The notes below the pieces were generated by a model. That model searched no databases and was not told the DNA's origin. It saw nothing but the letters and a program-made list of their open reading frames with translations. A stretch of 14,985 nucleotides of DNA from DATFWC01 sp045801465 (GTDB lineage: Bacteria; Pseudomonadota; Alphaproteobacteria; Rhizobiales; Xanthobacteraceae), in NCBI GenBank assembly GCA_045801465.1, contig JBJMSU010000226.1, forward strand, positions 1 through 14,985, in the 5' to 3' direction. Shown here one piece after another: positions 6,866-14,969 of the stretch. Positions within the stretch are counted from its first letter, which is position 1, and the number at the start of each line of letters is the position of its first letter. A program made the position numbers and the translations under genes.

Positions 6866-8092
6866 ATGACGATGTCGAAGCGCTTTGCAATCATCGCACC
6901 GGCCATTCTCGCGGTTGTCGCCGCTTCGAGCGGCGCCGGCGCGCAAGGCATGCCGCCGCCGTCCGGCGCGCCGCCGGGCGCGCCGCAGCAGCAGATGCCG
7001 CCGGCCAATCCGGTGTGCGGCCGCCTCGAAGCCCAGTTGGCGGTGCTCGACCGTGGGGGTGGAGATGCCTCCCGCGGCGAACAGATCCGCCGCTACGAGG
7101 ACGCCGTTCAAGGTCAGCAGGCCGAGCTCGACCGTACCGTCGCGCATGCGCGTCGGACCGGCTGCGAGGGCTCCGGCTTCTTTCTGTTCGGCCGCAGCCA
7201 GCCGCCGCAATGCGACGAGCTCAACGGCCGGATCCAGCGGATGCGGTCCAATCTCGACCGGCTCAATTCGGACCTGCAGCAGCTGCAGATGAGCGGGCGC
7301 AGTGCCGTGGAAGGGCAACGCCGACAAATCCTCGCGGCGCTCGGCCAGAACGATTGCGGGCCGCAATATCGCGTCGCTGCGGCACCGCCGCGCCCACGCG
7401 GAATCTTCGAGGCGCTGTTCGGTGGCGGCGGAGGCGGAGGCGTCACTCCACCCTTCGGGTCAGGCGACGTAACGCCGAGCGATCAGTCTTCCAACTACCG
7501 CACGATCTGCGTGCGGACGTGCGACGGCTTCTATTTCCCGGTGTCCTATTCGGCTTCGCCGGCCAGGTTCCGCGACGACGAGCAAGCCTGCCAGCGCATG
7601 TGCCCCGCCTCCGAGGTCATGCTCTTCACCTACCGCAACCCCGGCGAGGACGTGGCGCAGGCGGTGTCGGCGAACGGCCAGCCCTATACCAGCCTCCCCA
7701 ATGCCTTCCGCTATCGCCAGGAATTCAACTCCGCCTGCAATTGCCGGCGCCCCGGCGAGAGCTGGGCGGACACGTTGAAGCACCTCGACGACACCGGCGT
7801 CGAACGCGGCGACATCATCGTCACCGACGAGAATGCGAAGGCACTGTCGCAGCCGAAGCCCGATCCACGAGCGACGAAGCAAAGCCCGCGCGCGGCGAAA
7901 GCCGATCCGAGGACCGCCCCTGCCGGCGGTGCTGAACCGGCTGCGATGCCGGCGCCAGTGACCGCAGCTCCGCTGCCCGCTCCGGCCGAGCCCGCCCCGC
8001 CGGTGCCGGCACCACCGGTGCAAGCCGCGCCGGCGGCGGAGCCGGGCAAGAAATCGATCCGCACCGTCGGGCCCCCCTTCATCGTCCGCTAA
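6866..8092 (+). CDS. Secreted DUF2865 domain-containing protein
   Basis: 408 residues. A signal peptide covers 1-26 (KRFAIIAPAILAVVAASS, cleavage probably after AGA). A proline-rich linker follows, then a helical, possibly coiled-coil segment (about 50-160: EQIRRYEDAVQGQQAELDR and NLDRLNSDLQQLQ) that includes paired cysteines. A run of seven glycines sits near 186-192. The DUF2865 core comes next (about 205-310), with TICVRTCDGFYFPVSYS, CQRMCPASEV, and YRQEFNSACNCRRPG. The tail from about 330 is Pro/Ala-rich. The conserved cysteines and the leader point to a disulfide-bonded periplasmic or envelope protein; function is unknown. ATG 6866 (a second ATG lies two codons on) places the leader at the N-terminus; upstream in-frame codons look non-coding. 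It ends three bases from the convergent nadE stop. Confidence 0.86.
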   Translation: MTMSKRFAIIAPAILAVVAASSGAGAQGMPPPSGAPPGAPQQQMPPANPVCGRLEAQLAVLDRGGGDASRGEQIRRYEDAVQGQQAELDRTVAHARRTGCEGSGFFLFGRSQPPQCDELNGRIQRMRSNLDRLNSDLQQLQMSGRSAVEGQRRQILAALGQNDCGPQYRVAAAPPRPRGIFEALFGGGGGGGVTPPFGSGDVTPSDQSSNYRTICVRTCDGFYFPVSYSASPARFRDDEQACQRMCPASEVMLFTYRNPGEDVAQAVSANGQPYTSLPNAFRYRQEFNSACNCRRPGESWADTLKHLDDTGVERGDIIVTDENAKALSQPKPDPRATKQSPRAAKADPRTAPAGGAEPAAMPAPVTAAPLPAPAEPAPPVPAPPVQAAPAAEPGKKSIRTVGPPFIVR

Positions 8093-8095
8093 ACA

Positions 8096-9844
8096 TCAAG
8101 AATCGAACGCGACGTTCTTGGCCGCTTGCAGCACGGCGGCCTCGGGCTCGGGCAGCGGCGTGCCGGGATCGCGGAAGCGGTTGGTGATCGGGTAGCGCCG
8201 GTCGCGTCCGAAATTCTTTCGCGTCACCTTGACCCCGGGCGCCGCCTGACGGCGCTTGTATTCGGCGAGGTTGAGCATGCGCTCGACCTTGACCACCAGG
8301 TCGCGATCGAATCCGTCGGCCACGATGGCGGCTATCGGCTCCTCGCGCTCCACCAGACGTTCGAGGATCCGGTCCAGCACCTCGTAGGGCGGCAGCGTGT
8401 CCTGATCCTTCTGGTTCTCGGCCAGCTCCGCCGTCGGCGCGCGGGTCAGGATATTCTCCGGGATCACCCTCCCCGCGGGCCCGTGCGCCCAGTCGGGTTT
8501 CCAGCCGTTGCGCAGCGCAGCAAGGCGAGAGACCTCGGTCTTGTAGAGATCCTTGATCGGGTTGAAGCCGCCGTTCATGTCGCCATACAAGGTGGCGTAG
8601 CCGACCGACATTTCCGACTTGTTGCCGGTCGTCACGACCATCAGGCCGAACTTGTTGGAGATCGCCATCAGGATTGTGCCGCGTGCGCGCGCCTGCAGAT
8701 TCTCCTCGGTGATGTCGCGCTTGCGGCCGACGAACAGCGGCGCCAGCGCGGCTTGAAGCCCCTCGACGGCACTGGCGATCGGCACGATGTCGTATTGCAC
8801 GCCGAGGGCCTGCGCGGTCGCGGCGGCGTCGGTGAGGGATTCTTGCGCCGTAAACTTGTAGGGCAGCATCACGCAACGCACGCGCTCGGCTCCGAGGGCG
8901 TCGACCGCTATGGCGGCGCACAGCGCCGAGTCGATGCCGCCGGAGAGGCCGAGCACCACGCCGGGAAAGCGGTTCTTGTCGACATAGTCGCGCAAGCCCA
9001 GCACGCAGGCGGCATAGTCCGCCTGGTCGTCCTGTTCGAGGGCGGCGATCGGGCCTTGGCACTGCCAGCTGTTGCCGACGCGCGACCAGCGCGTGGTGAC
9101 CACGCATTCGCGGAACGCCGGAAGCTGCAGCGCGAGCGAGCGGTCAGCGCCGAGCGCAAACGAGGCGCCGTCGAAGACGAGCTCGTCCTGGCCGCCGACC
9201 TGATTGACGTACAGCAGCGGCAGCCCGCTTTCCGTCACCCGCGCGACCGCGATGTTGAGCCGAACCTCGTCCTTGTCGTGCGAGTAAGGCGAGCCGTTGG
9301 GCACGATGATGAGCTCGGCACCGGTCTCGGCCAGGGTTTCGACCACGTCCTCGTAGTCGCCCCACTCGGTCCAGATGTCCTCGCAGATCGGCGCGCCGAT
9401 GCGCACGCCGCGGAAGCTCACCGGGCCCGGCGGCGGACCCGGCGCGAACACCCGCCGCTCGTCGAACACGCCGTAGTTCGGCAGGTTCACCTTCCGCCGC
9501 ACCGCCGCGACGGCGCCTTGATCGAGGAGCGTGAGCGCGTTGTAGACCTTGCCGTCTTCCGCCCACGGCGTGCCCACCATGAGCGCCGGGCCGCCGTCGG
9601 CGGTCTCAGCCGCGAGCGCCTCGATGGTGGTGCGGCAGGCGGCCGGAAACGCCGGCTTGAGGACCAGGTCCTCGGGCGGATATCCGGCGATGAACAGCTC
9701 CGGAAATACGACGAGATCGGCGCCATCGGCGGCAGCTTGGCGGCGCGCGTGCCGGACCTTGTCGGCATTGCCCGCCACATCGCCGACGGTCGGATTGAGC
9801 TGGGCGACCGCAATCGTCAGCCGGTCGGCGGCACGGGGGTTCAT
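8096..9844 (-). CDS. nadE: Glutamine-dependent NAD+ synthetase
   Basis: 582 residues, the usual two-domain length. The N-terminal nitrilase-like glutaminase has its Glu-Lys-Cys triad at Glu49 (VVFPELF), Lys118 (RRKVNLPNYGVFDERR) and Cys154 (GAPICEDIW); it releases ammonia from glutamine. The C-terminal synthetase begins around residue 275 with the ATP pyrophosphatase loop LGLSGGIDS (Ser301-Ser306) and includes TTGNKSEMSVGYATLYGD, ending in the RYPITNRFRDPGTPLPEP motif. It makes NAD+ from nicotinic acid adenine dinucleotide with ATP, the last step of NAD biosynthesis, in the cytosol. ATG 9844 gives a normal N-terminus (LTIAVAQLNPTVGD); no strong ribosome site is seen. It is a single gene, tail to tail with the DUF2865 gene. 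Confidence 0.97.
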   Translation of the reverse strand: MNPRAADRLTIAVAQLNPTVGDVAGNADKVRHARRQAAADGADLVVFPELFIAGYPPEDLVLKPAFPAACRTTIEALAAETADGGPALMVGTPWAEDGKVYNALTLLDQGAVAAVRRKVNLPNYGVFDERRVFAPGPPPGPVSFRGVRIGAPICEDIWTEWGDYEDVVETLAETGAELIIVPNGSPYSHDKDEVRLNIAVARVTESGLPLLYVNQVGGQDELVFDGASFALGADRSLALQLPAFRECVVTTRWSRVGNSWQCQGPIAALEQDDQADYAACVLGLRDYVDKNRFPGVVLGLSGGIDSALCAAIAVDALGAERVRCVMLPYKFTAQESLTDAAATAQALGVQYDIVPIASAVEGLQAALAPLFVGRKRDITEENLQARARGTILMAISNKFGLMVVTTGNKSEMSVGYATLYGDMNGGFNPIKDLYKTEVSRLAALRNGWKPDWAHGPAGRVIPENILTRAPTAELAENQKDQDTLPPYEVLDRILERLVEREEPIAAIVADGFDRDLVVKVERMLNLAEYKRRQAAPGVKVTRKNFGRDRRYPITNRFRDPGTPLPEPEAAVLQAAKNVAFDS

Positions 9845-10102
9845 GACAATGATGTAGCTGCGGAGCGGACCGGCCGCAATGCAGCGCCTAAGCAGGATGG
9901 CACAGCTTGACCAACGGACTGTTCGCCCACACCCATGTTTGACCCGGCGAAAGCTGACGTGCGACCCCCGAAGGGGCGTTCAGGGTTTTTGAGCCCTAAC
10001 CCGACATGAGGCGGGTCGAAATCTCGTGGCGCAGCGGTCTGCTGTTGTCCTGTGATGTGGTATGTTTGGGTCACCGACAGGAGGAACCGTAGCGCTCCGC
10101 CC
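9845..10102. other. Intergenic stretch upstream of nadE, no gene recognised
   Basis: Lies between the nadE start and the remnant sequences ahead of the NTF2-like gene. It contains short hairpin-like words (CCCCGAAGGGG near 9965; AGGG...CCCT near 9980) without a following T-run, so they are not convincing terminators. Both the nadE promoter and that of the plus-strand NTF2-like gene should lie in this general region, but I could not identify either with confidence. A minus-strand open frame across it has no recognisable domain. Confidence 0.5.
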
Positions 10103-10215
10103 CGATGCCGCCGTCGCTGCTCGCCCGCGCCGACGAGGTGATCGAACGAGGCGGCGGGAGTTCATCACCACATCGCGGCGCGGCCGGCTGACCGCTCGGA
10201 CGTGGCAAGGCGAAG
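10103..10215 (+). pseudogene. Decayed 5' end of an 'MRRREFIT'-type ABC substrate-binding protein gene
   Basis: From 10146 the plus strand reads ACG-AGG-CGG-CGG-GAG-TTC-ATC-ACC (T-R-R-R-E-F-I-T), which matches the twin-arginine leader MRRREFIT of a large family of substrate-binding proteins in Bradyrhizobium relatives, with ATG changed to ACG. Beyond it the nucleotides still resemble the family's GGCGGCGCGGC...GCTGG/CCGCTCG leader coding, but frameshifted, and the rest of the gene is absent. The 40 bases just upstream (from 10103) resemble the segment that often precedes such genes. Family comparison is from memory. Confidence 0.45.
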
Positions 10216-10256
10216 ATCCAGCGAAGCGCAAATCGGACGGAATCGGGAGCCATGGA

Positions 10257-10685
10257 ATGATGCATAAAGTTGCGCTGGCACTTTTGTTGATTGCCGGGCT
10301 GAACGCGCCGGCTCTTGCCCAGAAGGCTGAGATCGAGGCCGTGAACGCAAAATGGATGGATTTCTTCAACAAGGGTGATTTCTCCGGCATCGGATCGCTC
10401 TACACCGATGATGCGACCGCATTTCCGCCGGGTTCCGCCATGGTGAAGGGGAGAGCCGCGATCGAGGCAATGTGGAAAAACATGGCGGAGCAAGTCAGCG
10501 ATCCCAAGGTCACAACTGTCGACGTCAAGTCGCTTGGACCGTCCGCCGCGCGCGAGATCGGGACGTTCACTCTCAAGACTAAAGGTCCGACGCCGCAGGA
10601 AGTCAGCGGCAAATATGTCGTCGTGTGGGAGAAAGTTGGGAACGACTGGAAGCTCGCGACTGATATTTGGAACGACGGCAAGTAA
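10257..10685 (+). CDS. Secreted SnoaL/DUF4440-like (NTF2-fold) protein
   Basis: 142 residues. A signal peptide spans 1-21 (HKVALALLLIAGLNAPALA, cleavage before Gln22). The mature part has the DUF4440/SgcJ-type pattern: an N-terminal helix (IEAVNAKWMDFFNKGDFSGIGSLY), TDDATAFPPGSAMVKGRAAIEAMW, then beta strands ending VVVWEKVGNDWKLATDIWND. This is the NTF2-like cone fold, here exported to the periplasm; members may bind small ligands or be enzymes, and no catalytic residues are evident. Start ATG 10257 has GGGAG seven bases upstream and puts the leader at the N-terminus; an ATG immediately follows. The frame is open further upstream but that part runs through the MRRREFIT remnant. It is a single gene between nadE and dgkA, both on the other strand. 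Confidence 0.86.
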   Translation: MMHKVALALLLIAGLNAPALAQKAEIEAVNAKWMDFFNKGDFSGIGSLYTDDATAFPPGSAMVKGRAAIEAMWKNMAEQVSDPKVTTVDVKSLGPSAAREIGTFTLKTKGPTPQEVSGKYVVVWEKVGNDWKLATDIWNDGK

Positions 10686-10699
10686 GACGTGTCGTGGCG

Positions 10700-10750
10700 A
10701 ACTCTCACCGGTGCCGCTCGCCCGTGCGGAGGAACTGATCAAGTCGCGAC
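10700..10750 (+). repeat. Second copy of the sequence seen upstream of the NTF2-like gene
   Basis: The stretch GCTCGCCCGTGCGGAGGAAC and the following TGATCAAG resemble GCTCGCCCGCGCCGACGAGG and TGATCGAA at about 10119-10146; roughly 25 of 36 aligned positions agree, same orientation. The two copies flank the NTF2-like gene. It may be the start of another decayed leader region. No gene is seen between the NTF2-like stop (10685) and the dgkA stop (10832). Confidence 0.4.
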
Positions 10751-10831
10751 GGACGTCTGCATCTGGGGCACACAGCTGCCCAAGGCATACGCGACGGCTT
10801 GTGCGCAGCTCGCGAAAAGCTGACGCTCTGC

Positions 10832-11185
10832 CTAGAGCCAGCCCAGGCGCTCGATCAGGGCGACGATCCAAGTCGTGCCGGCGAAGAGCAACGACAGCCC
10901 GACGGCCGCCGATCCCAGATCCTTGATGAATCCCATGCGCGGATCGGGCTCGACGCTGACCCGATCACCGAGCTTCTCGATCGCGGTATTGAGAAGCTCG
11001 ACGATCATGATGAACACGATCGTCAGGATCAAAGCCATGCGCTTCCATGTCTCCGCCGCAAGGAGAAACGCCAGAGGAATGGACAGCAGGAAGACGAAGA
11101 CCTCCTGGCGAAATGCCTCTTCGCTGCGCGCGACCGCGCGCAGTCCATTCCAGCTGTTGATCGCGGCACGCCACAGACGATGCAC
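10832..11185 (-). CDS. dgkA: Diacylglycerol kinase (prokaryotic, integral membrane)
   Basis: About 117 residues from a GTG at 11185, close to the 122 of the E. coli enzyme. Seen in order: an N-terminal amphipathic helix (RLWRAAINSWNGLRAVARSEEAFRQE) with the conserved Glu and Arg; TM1 (VFVFLLSIPLAFLLAA); TM2 (MALILTIVFIMIVELLNTAIEKLGDRV), carrying the signature E-x2-NTAIE-x3-DRV active site; and TM3 (KDLGSAAVGLSLLFAGTTWIVALI). It phosphorylates diacylglycerol to phosphatidic acid at the inner membrane, recycling lipid released by glycan modification. The frame is open to a TTG at 11224, which would add 13 residues; neither start has a strong ribosome site. It follows the YVTN gene on the same strand at about 90 bp. 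Confidence 0.94.
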   Translation of the reverse strand: MHRLWRAAINSWNGLRAVARSEEAFRQEVFVFLLSIPLAFLLAAETWKRMALILTIVFIMIVELLNTAIEKLGDRVSVEPDPRMGFIKDLGSAAVGLSLLFAGTTWIVALIERLGWL

Positions 11186-11272
11186 GGGACTGATCCGACC
11201 GATGCCAGGGGGCAAGCCGGCCAAATCTAGCAGACCCGACGTTAACCCCGCGTTGCCGGGCCCCGGACGTTT

Positions 11273-12436
11273 TCAGCGCTCCGCGCTGCGGATCGCCGCC
11301 GGACCGGCTTCGGTTTTGATGGCGCCCGCGGGTTTGAGCTCCTTGCCATCGAAGCTCAGCACCTGGATTTCCTTCTCGACCATGCATTGGACCAACAAGG
11401 TGCGATTGTCCTTGCTGAACAGGGCGCCCTGGCACCAATGGCCCACCTTGGCGTCGGCCGCGTGGGTCAGCTTCGTTCCCTCCAGCCGATACACGCGCAC
11501 CAGGCCGTTGTCGTTGAAGAACGGCGAGTTCTTCGGCTTGTTCGAGCCGTTCATCACGGTCACCGCCACGTAACTTCCGTCGGGAGAAAGCTTGATGCCC
11601 TCCGGCGTCTGGCCGACGGTGAGCGTTTCGACCACCCGTGGGGGCTTGGCCGCGACGTCGATGACGCTGATCGTGTCGGCGTCGCCGCCGCCCGTTCCGA
11701 TATTGGCGACCACCGCCACGTCGCCCTTCGGCGTGACGTCGATGCCATAGGGCCTCAAGCCCGCGGACACGTCGCGCTTGGTGTACTCGACCTTGTTGCC
11801 GTCGATCGACAGGACGGAGATCTTGTGGTCGCCGTCGCGGGTCACCAGCGCGGTCTTTCCGTCCGGCGTGAACACGGCGTGGCTCGGGCCCGAAGCCTTG
11901 TTGCCGAAATCGACCGATCCGGCGGCCGCCACGGTCTTGCCGTTGATGGAGAAGACCGAAACGGTGCCTTCCGACCGGTTGGCCACGAGCGCGAGCGTTC
12001 CGGCCTTGTTGATCGAAACACCGGCCGCCCCGGCGCCCGCTTCCAGCGTCGCGATGACGGCCGGCGGCGAGGCTTTGAGATCGATGACCGAGAGCTTGTT
12101 GTCGGGAACCGTCTTCTTGGGGTCGGCCGGGTCGAGCTTGGTTGCCCCGGTGACGAGCGCGATCGATTCGTCGGGCGCAATCGCAACGCTGACCGGTGGG
12201 CCGACGACGCTCGCCGGCGCCTTGACCTCGCCCAGCACCTTCGGCGGCGAGACGCCGAGATCGATGATCGTCACGCTGTCGGCCGGCGGATTCGCCGGCA
12301 CGCTGTTGACGCCATCCACCAGAACGGCCTTGCCGTCATTGGCCGAGACGGCGAGCTCGGCGACGGCTGTAAACGAAAACAGCGGCAATGTGAGAAACGC
12401 GACCGCGACGCCGCGGTGCGACAGGCGGCATGTCAT
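11273..12436 (-). CDS. Secreted YncE/YVTN-type beta-propeller protein
   Basis: 387 residues. A signal peptide spans about 1-26 (RGVAVAFLTLPLFSFTAVA, cleavage before Glu27). The rest is made of repeated propeller blades with the pattern (S/T)-(V/I)-x-D-L-x(4)PP, for example SVTIIDLGVSPPKVLGEV, KLSVIDLKASPPAVIATL and TISVIDVAAKPPRVVETL, then PEGIKLSPDGSYVAVT-like strands. This fits the YVTN/lactonase-like seven-bladed propellers exported to the periplasm. No catalytic lactonase residues are assigned, and the role is probably binding. ATG 12436 has a strong ribosome site (GGGGAGG, about five bases upstream). It lies 78 bp after the DAHP synthase gene on the same strand, with no convincing terminator between, so co-transcription is possible. 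Confidence 0.88.
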   Translation of the reverse strand: MTCRLSHRGVAVAFLTLPLFSFTAVAELAVSANDGKAVLVDGVNSVPANPPADSVTIIDLGVSPPKVLGEVKAPASVVGPPVSVAIAPDESIALVTGATKLDPADPKKTVPDNKLSVIDLKASPPAVIATLEAGAGAAGVSINKAGTLALVANRSEGTVSVFSINGKTVAAAGSVDFGNKASGPSHAVFTPDGKTALVTRDGDHKISVLSIDGNKVEYTKRDVSAGLRPYGIDVTPKGDVAVVANIGTGGGDADTISVIDVAAKPPRVVETLTVGQTPEGIKLSPDGSYVAVTVMNGSNKPKNSPFFNDNGLVRVYRLEGTKLTHAADAKVGHWCQGALFSKDNRTLLVQCMVEKEIQVLSFDGKELKPAGAIKTEAGPAAIRSAER

Positions 12437-12514
12437 GATGTCCTCCCCGTACTCGGATTGTTTTGTTGCGGCAGCCGCGCCGAGCCGCAGCCGCCATCAC
12501 TAACACCGGCCGGC

Positions 12515-13909
12515 CTACAATCCAGCAGCAGCCGGCAGCGGTCTGGCGTCGCCGGAGCGGCCGCGCTTGAACCGCTCCGCGATCTGAAACGCAAGCTCCA
12601 GCGACTGCGCCGCGTTCAGGCGCGGGTCGCATCCCGTGTCGTACTGGCGCGCGAGGTCGGCCTCGGTAATCTTGGTCGCGCCACCGATGCATTCCGTCAC
12701 GTTCTGCCCGGTGATCTCGAGATGAACGCCGCCCGGATAGGTGCCCTCGGCAGCATGGATGGCGAAGAAGTGCTCGATCTCCCGGATGATCTTGTCGACC
12801 GGCCTGGTCTTGTAACCGGTCGTCGCCGCAATCGTATTGCCGTGCATCGGATCGCAACACCAGACCACTTTGCGTCCGGCCTTCTTCACCGCCCGGATCA
12901 GGGCGGGCAGATGCTTCTCGATCTTCTCCGCGCCGAACCGGCAGATAAGGGTGAGGCGCCCGGCCTCCTCCTTGGGATTGAGAATATCCAGCAGCCGCAA
13001 CAGCTCGTCGGCTTCAAGCGATGGCCCGCACTTGAGGCCGATCGGATTGACGATGCCGCGGCAGAACTCGACATGGGCGCCGCCCGGCTGCCGCGTGCGG
13101 TCGCCGATCCACAGGAAGTGCCCGGAGGTCGCCACGTACTCGCCTGATCCCATGGCCTCGTCGCGGCGGGTCAGCGCCTGCTCGTAGCTGAGCAACAGAG
13201 CCTCGTGGCTCGTATAGAAACTGGTCGTGCGCAGCGCCAGGGTGTTTTCCGCGGTGATCCCTAAGAGCGCATTGACCTCGACGGTCCGCTTGATCTCGTC
13301 GGCCAGCGCCTGATAGCGCTTTTCGACCGGCGTCCCGCCCATGAACTTGAGCTCCCACCGGTGCACGTTGTCGAGGGAGGCATATCCGCCATCGAGCAGG
13401 GCGCGCAGGAAGTTCAACGTGGCGGCCGACTGGCGATACGCCTGGAGCTGCCGCCGCGGATCGGGCTGACGGGCCTCCGGCGTGAACTCCGGACCGTTGA
13501 TGATGTCGCCGTGGTAGCTGAGCAGCTCCGTGCCGTGGCGTTTCTCCATGGGCGAAGAGCGCGGCTTGGCGAATTGTCCCGCCACGCGCCCGACTTTGAC
13601 GACATTCATGTCGCCGGCGAACGTCAGAATGAGCGCCATCTGCAGGAACAGCTGGAAATAATCGCGGATGTAGTCGGTCTTGTGCTCCTTGAAGCTCTCG
13701 GCGCAGTCGCCGCCCTGCAGCAGGAACCTCGTCCCGTCCACGACCTCCGCAAGCTTATTCTTGAGGTCGCGGACTTCCTTCACGAACACGAGCGGCGGAA
13801 AATTCCGCAAATTGCCGTCGACTTCCTGCAGCGCCGCTTGGTCCGGGTATTCCGGGACCTGGACGATGGGTTTGTTGCGCCAGCTGTCGGGCGTCCAACG
13901 CTCGGGCAT
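12515..13909 (-). CDS. aroF: Class II 3-deoxy-7-phosphoheptulonate (DAHP) synthase
   Basis: 464 residues, typical for the class II (plant-like) enzyme. Motifs in order: WTPDSWRNKPIVQVPEYPD at the N-terminus, DGTRFLLQGGDCAESF (metal-ligand Cys69), RVAGQFAKPRSSP (substrate-binding arginines), GDRTRQPGGAHVEFCRGI, KCGPS, the metal-ligand WCCDPMHGNT, and GGVHLEITGQNVTECIGG. It condenses phosphoenolpyruvate with erythrose 4-phosphate, the first step of the shikimate pathway to aromatic amino acids, in the cytosol. ATG 13909, with GGAG seven bases upstream, gives the normal N-terminus; the open frame back to 13996 adds unlike sequence. Symbol choice (aroF, aroG or aroH) is conventional. It is divergent from the hydrolase gene, and a weak TATAAC (13985-13980) could be its -10 box. 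Confidence 0.96.
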   Translation of the reverse strand: MPERWTPDSWRNKPIVQVPEYPDQAALQEVDGNLRNFPPLVFVKEVRDLKNKLAEVVDGTRFLLQGGDCAESFKEHKTDYIRDYFQLFLQMALILTFAGDMNVVKVGRVAGQFAKPRSSPMEKRHGTELLSYHGDIINGPEFTPEARQPDPRRQLQAYRQSAATLNFLRALLDGGYASLDNVHRWELKFMGGTPVEKRYQALADEIKRTVEVNALLGITAENTLALRTTSFYTSHEALLLSYEQALTRRDEAMGSGEYVATSGHFLWIGDRTRQPGGAHVEFCRGIVNPIGLKCGPSLEADELLRLLDILNPKEEAGRLTLICRFGAEKIEKHLPALIRAVKKAGRKVVWCCDPMHGNTIAATTGYKTRPVDKIIREIEHFFAIHAAEGTYPGGVHLEITGQNVTECIGGATKITEADLARQYDTGCDPRLNAAQSLELAFQIAERFKRGRSGDARPLPAAAGL

Positions 13910-14037
13910 TGCCAATCTCCGCGCCTCCACGAACGGGACGGAACCCGCGCAACTCTTGCGCCCGGCTCGTCCCGGCCGGGTTATACACGACCCCAACAGT
14001 CACGAGAACGGTGGATGAACGTTAAAGGCGAGCGGAA

Positions 14038-14898
14038 ATGACGGAGATCCTCGTCCAGGACACGACCATCCCGGCGCGCGACGGCTACCCGCTCGCCGCA
14101 ACCGTGTTCACGCCGGATCGCGCGCCGAAGAGCACGGTGCTGATCAACGCGGCCGCGGCCGTGCCGCGCAAAATCTATCGCGGCTTCGCCAGCTATCTCG
14201 CCCAGCACGGCTTTGCTGCCCTTACCTACGATTACCGGGGCGTCGCTGGTTCGCGCCCGCCTTCGCTCCGGGGTTTTCCCGCCCGCATGCGCGATTGGGC
14301 GGCGCTCGACGCGGCGGCGGCGATCGATCATGTGCGCCGTGTGTGGCCGACCGCCCACCTCAAGGTGGTCGGGCACTCGTTCGGCGGGCAGGCGGTCGGC
14401 CTGATGCCGAACAACAGCGAGATCTCACGCGCCCTCCTGGTGGCGGCGCAGGCTGGGTATTGGCGGCTGTTCCACGCGCCCGAGAAGTATCGCGTTTACC
14501 TGATGATGCGCTTTGTCGGCTCCCCGATCGCCTGGACGCTGGGCTACGTGCCGGGTCGCCTCGGGATTGGCGAGGATCTGCCGCGCGACGTCTTCCTGGA
14601 GTGGACGCGTTGGGTTGGACAGAAGCGGTATTTTTTCGATGATCCGACGCTGACCGCCCTGGAGAACTTTCCCCGCTACCGGGGCAAGCTGCGCGCGATC
14701 AGCATGACCGACGATCCGTGGGCGACGGAGGCGGCCGTCAACCTCCTGTGCACCGGCTTCACCGGAACGGCGCCGGAGCGCGTAGACATCCGACCACGCG
14801 ACGTCGGCGCCGAGCGGATCGGCCATTTCGGCTTTTTTCGCCCCGAGCACCGCGACACGCTGTGGCGCGACGCGGCGGACTGGCTCGCCAGAGAATGA
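14038..14898 (+). CDS. Alpha/beta hydrolase (COG4757-like)
   Basis: 286 residues with an alpha/beta-hydrolase layout: an N-terminal strand region (IPARDGYPLAATVFTP), TYDYRGVAGSRP, the nucleophile elbow V-V-G-H-S-F-G-G (Ser114), and the C-terminal His263 in ERIGHFGFFRPEH. An Asp in SMTDDPWAT is a candidate for the acid member. The pattern resembles the uncharacterised 'predicted alpha/beta hydrolase' group COG4757, cytosolic, substrate unknown. No leader peptide or membrane segment is seen. ATG 14038 follows a weak purine-rich stretch (GCGAGCGGAA). It shares a 128-bp divergent intergenic region with the DAHP synthase. Confidence 0.85.
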   Translation: MTEILVQDTTIPARDGYPLAATVFTPDRAPKSTVLINAAAAVPRKIYRGFASYLAQHGFAALTYDYRGVAGSRPPSLRGFPARMRDWAALDAAAAIDHVRRVWPTAHLKVVGHSFGGQAVGLMPNNSEISRALLVAAQAGYWRLFHAPEKYRVYLMMRFVGSPIAWTLGYVPGRLGIGEDLPRDVFLEWTRWVGQKRYFFDDPTLTALENFPRYRGKLRAISMTDDPWATEAAVNLLCTGFTGTAPERVDIRPRDVGAERIGHFGFFRPEHRDTLWRDAADWLARE

Positions 14899-14908
14899 CG
14901 AGAGGCGT

Positions 14909-14969
14909 TTCCCGGATGCAGTGCAGCGCAAGCGCAAAGCGCGCGGCGGTGCACCGCTGGTCCGGGACC
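14909..14969. repeat. Partial palindromic intergenic repeat (Rhizobiales-type)
   Basis: Just after the hydrolase stop, TTCCCGGATGCAGTGCAGCG (from 14909) faces an inverted, imperfect partner GGTGCACCGCTGGTCCGGGA (to about 14966). The outer seven bases TCCCGGA/TCCGGGA pair perfectly. This resembles dispersed GC-rich palindromes downstream of genes in Bradyrhizobium relatives. It may serve as a transcription end or mRNA-stabilising hairpin for the hydrolase. Its right limit is uncertain, as the window ends shortly after. Confidence 0.5.

Noticed and set aside
8126..9910. Plus-strand open frame of 594 codons opposite nadE
   Set aside because: nadE motifs are complete on the minus strand; the antisense frame is a composition artefact.
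9955..10000. Rho-independent terminator from the CCCCGAAGGGG and AGGG...CCCT words
   Set aside because: Stems are four bases with no T-run in the right place.
11387..13147. Plus-strand open frame of 586 codons across the YVTN and DAHP synthase genes
   Set aside because: It spans two well-supported minus-strand genes and the gap between them; no domain.
13910..13996. Upstream in-frame extension of DAHP synthase to an ATG at 13996
   Set aside because: The added 29 residues do not resemble the family, while ATG 13909 has GGAG at good spacing and the standard N-terminus.
13980..14008. Sigma-70 promoter for DAHP synthase
   Set aside because: TATAAC is present on the minus strand but no -35 hexamer at 16-18 bp matches better than chance.
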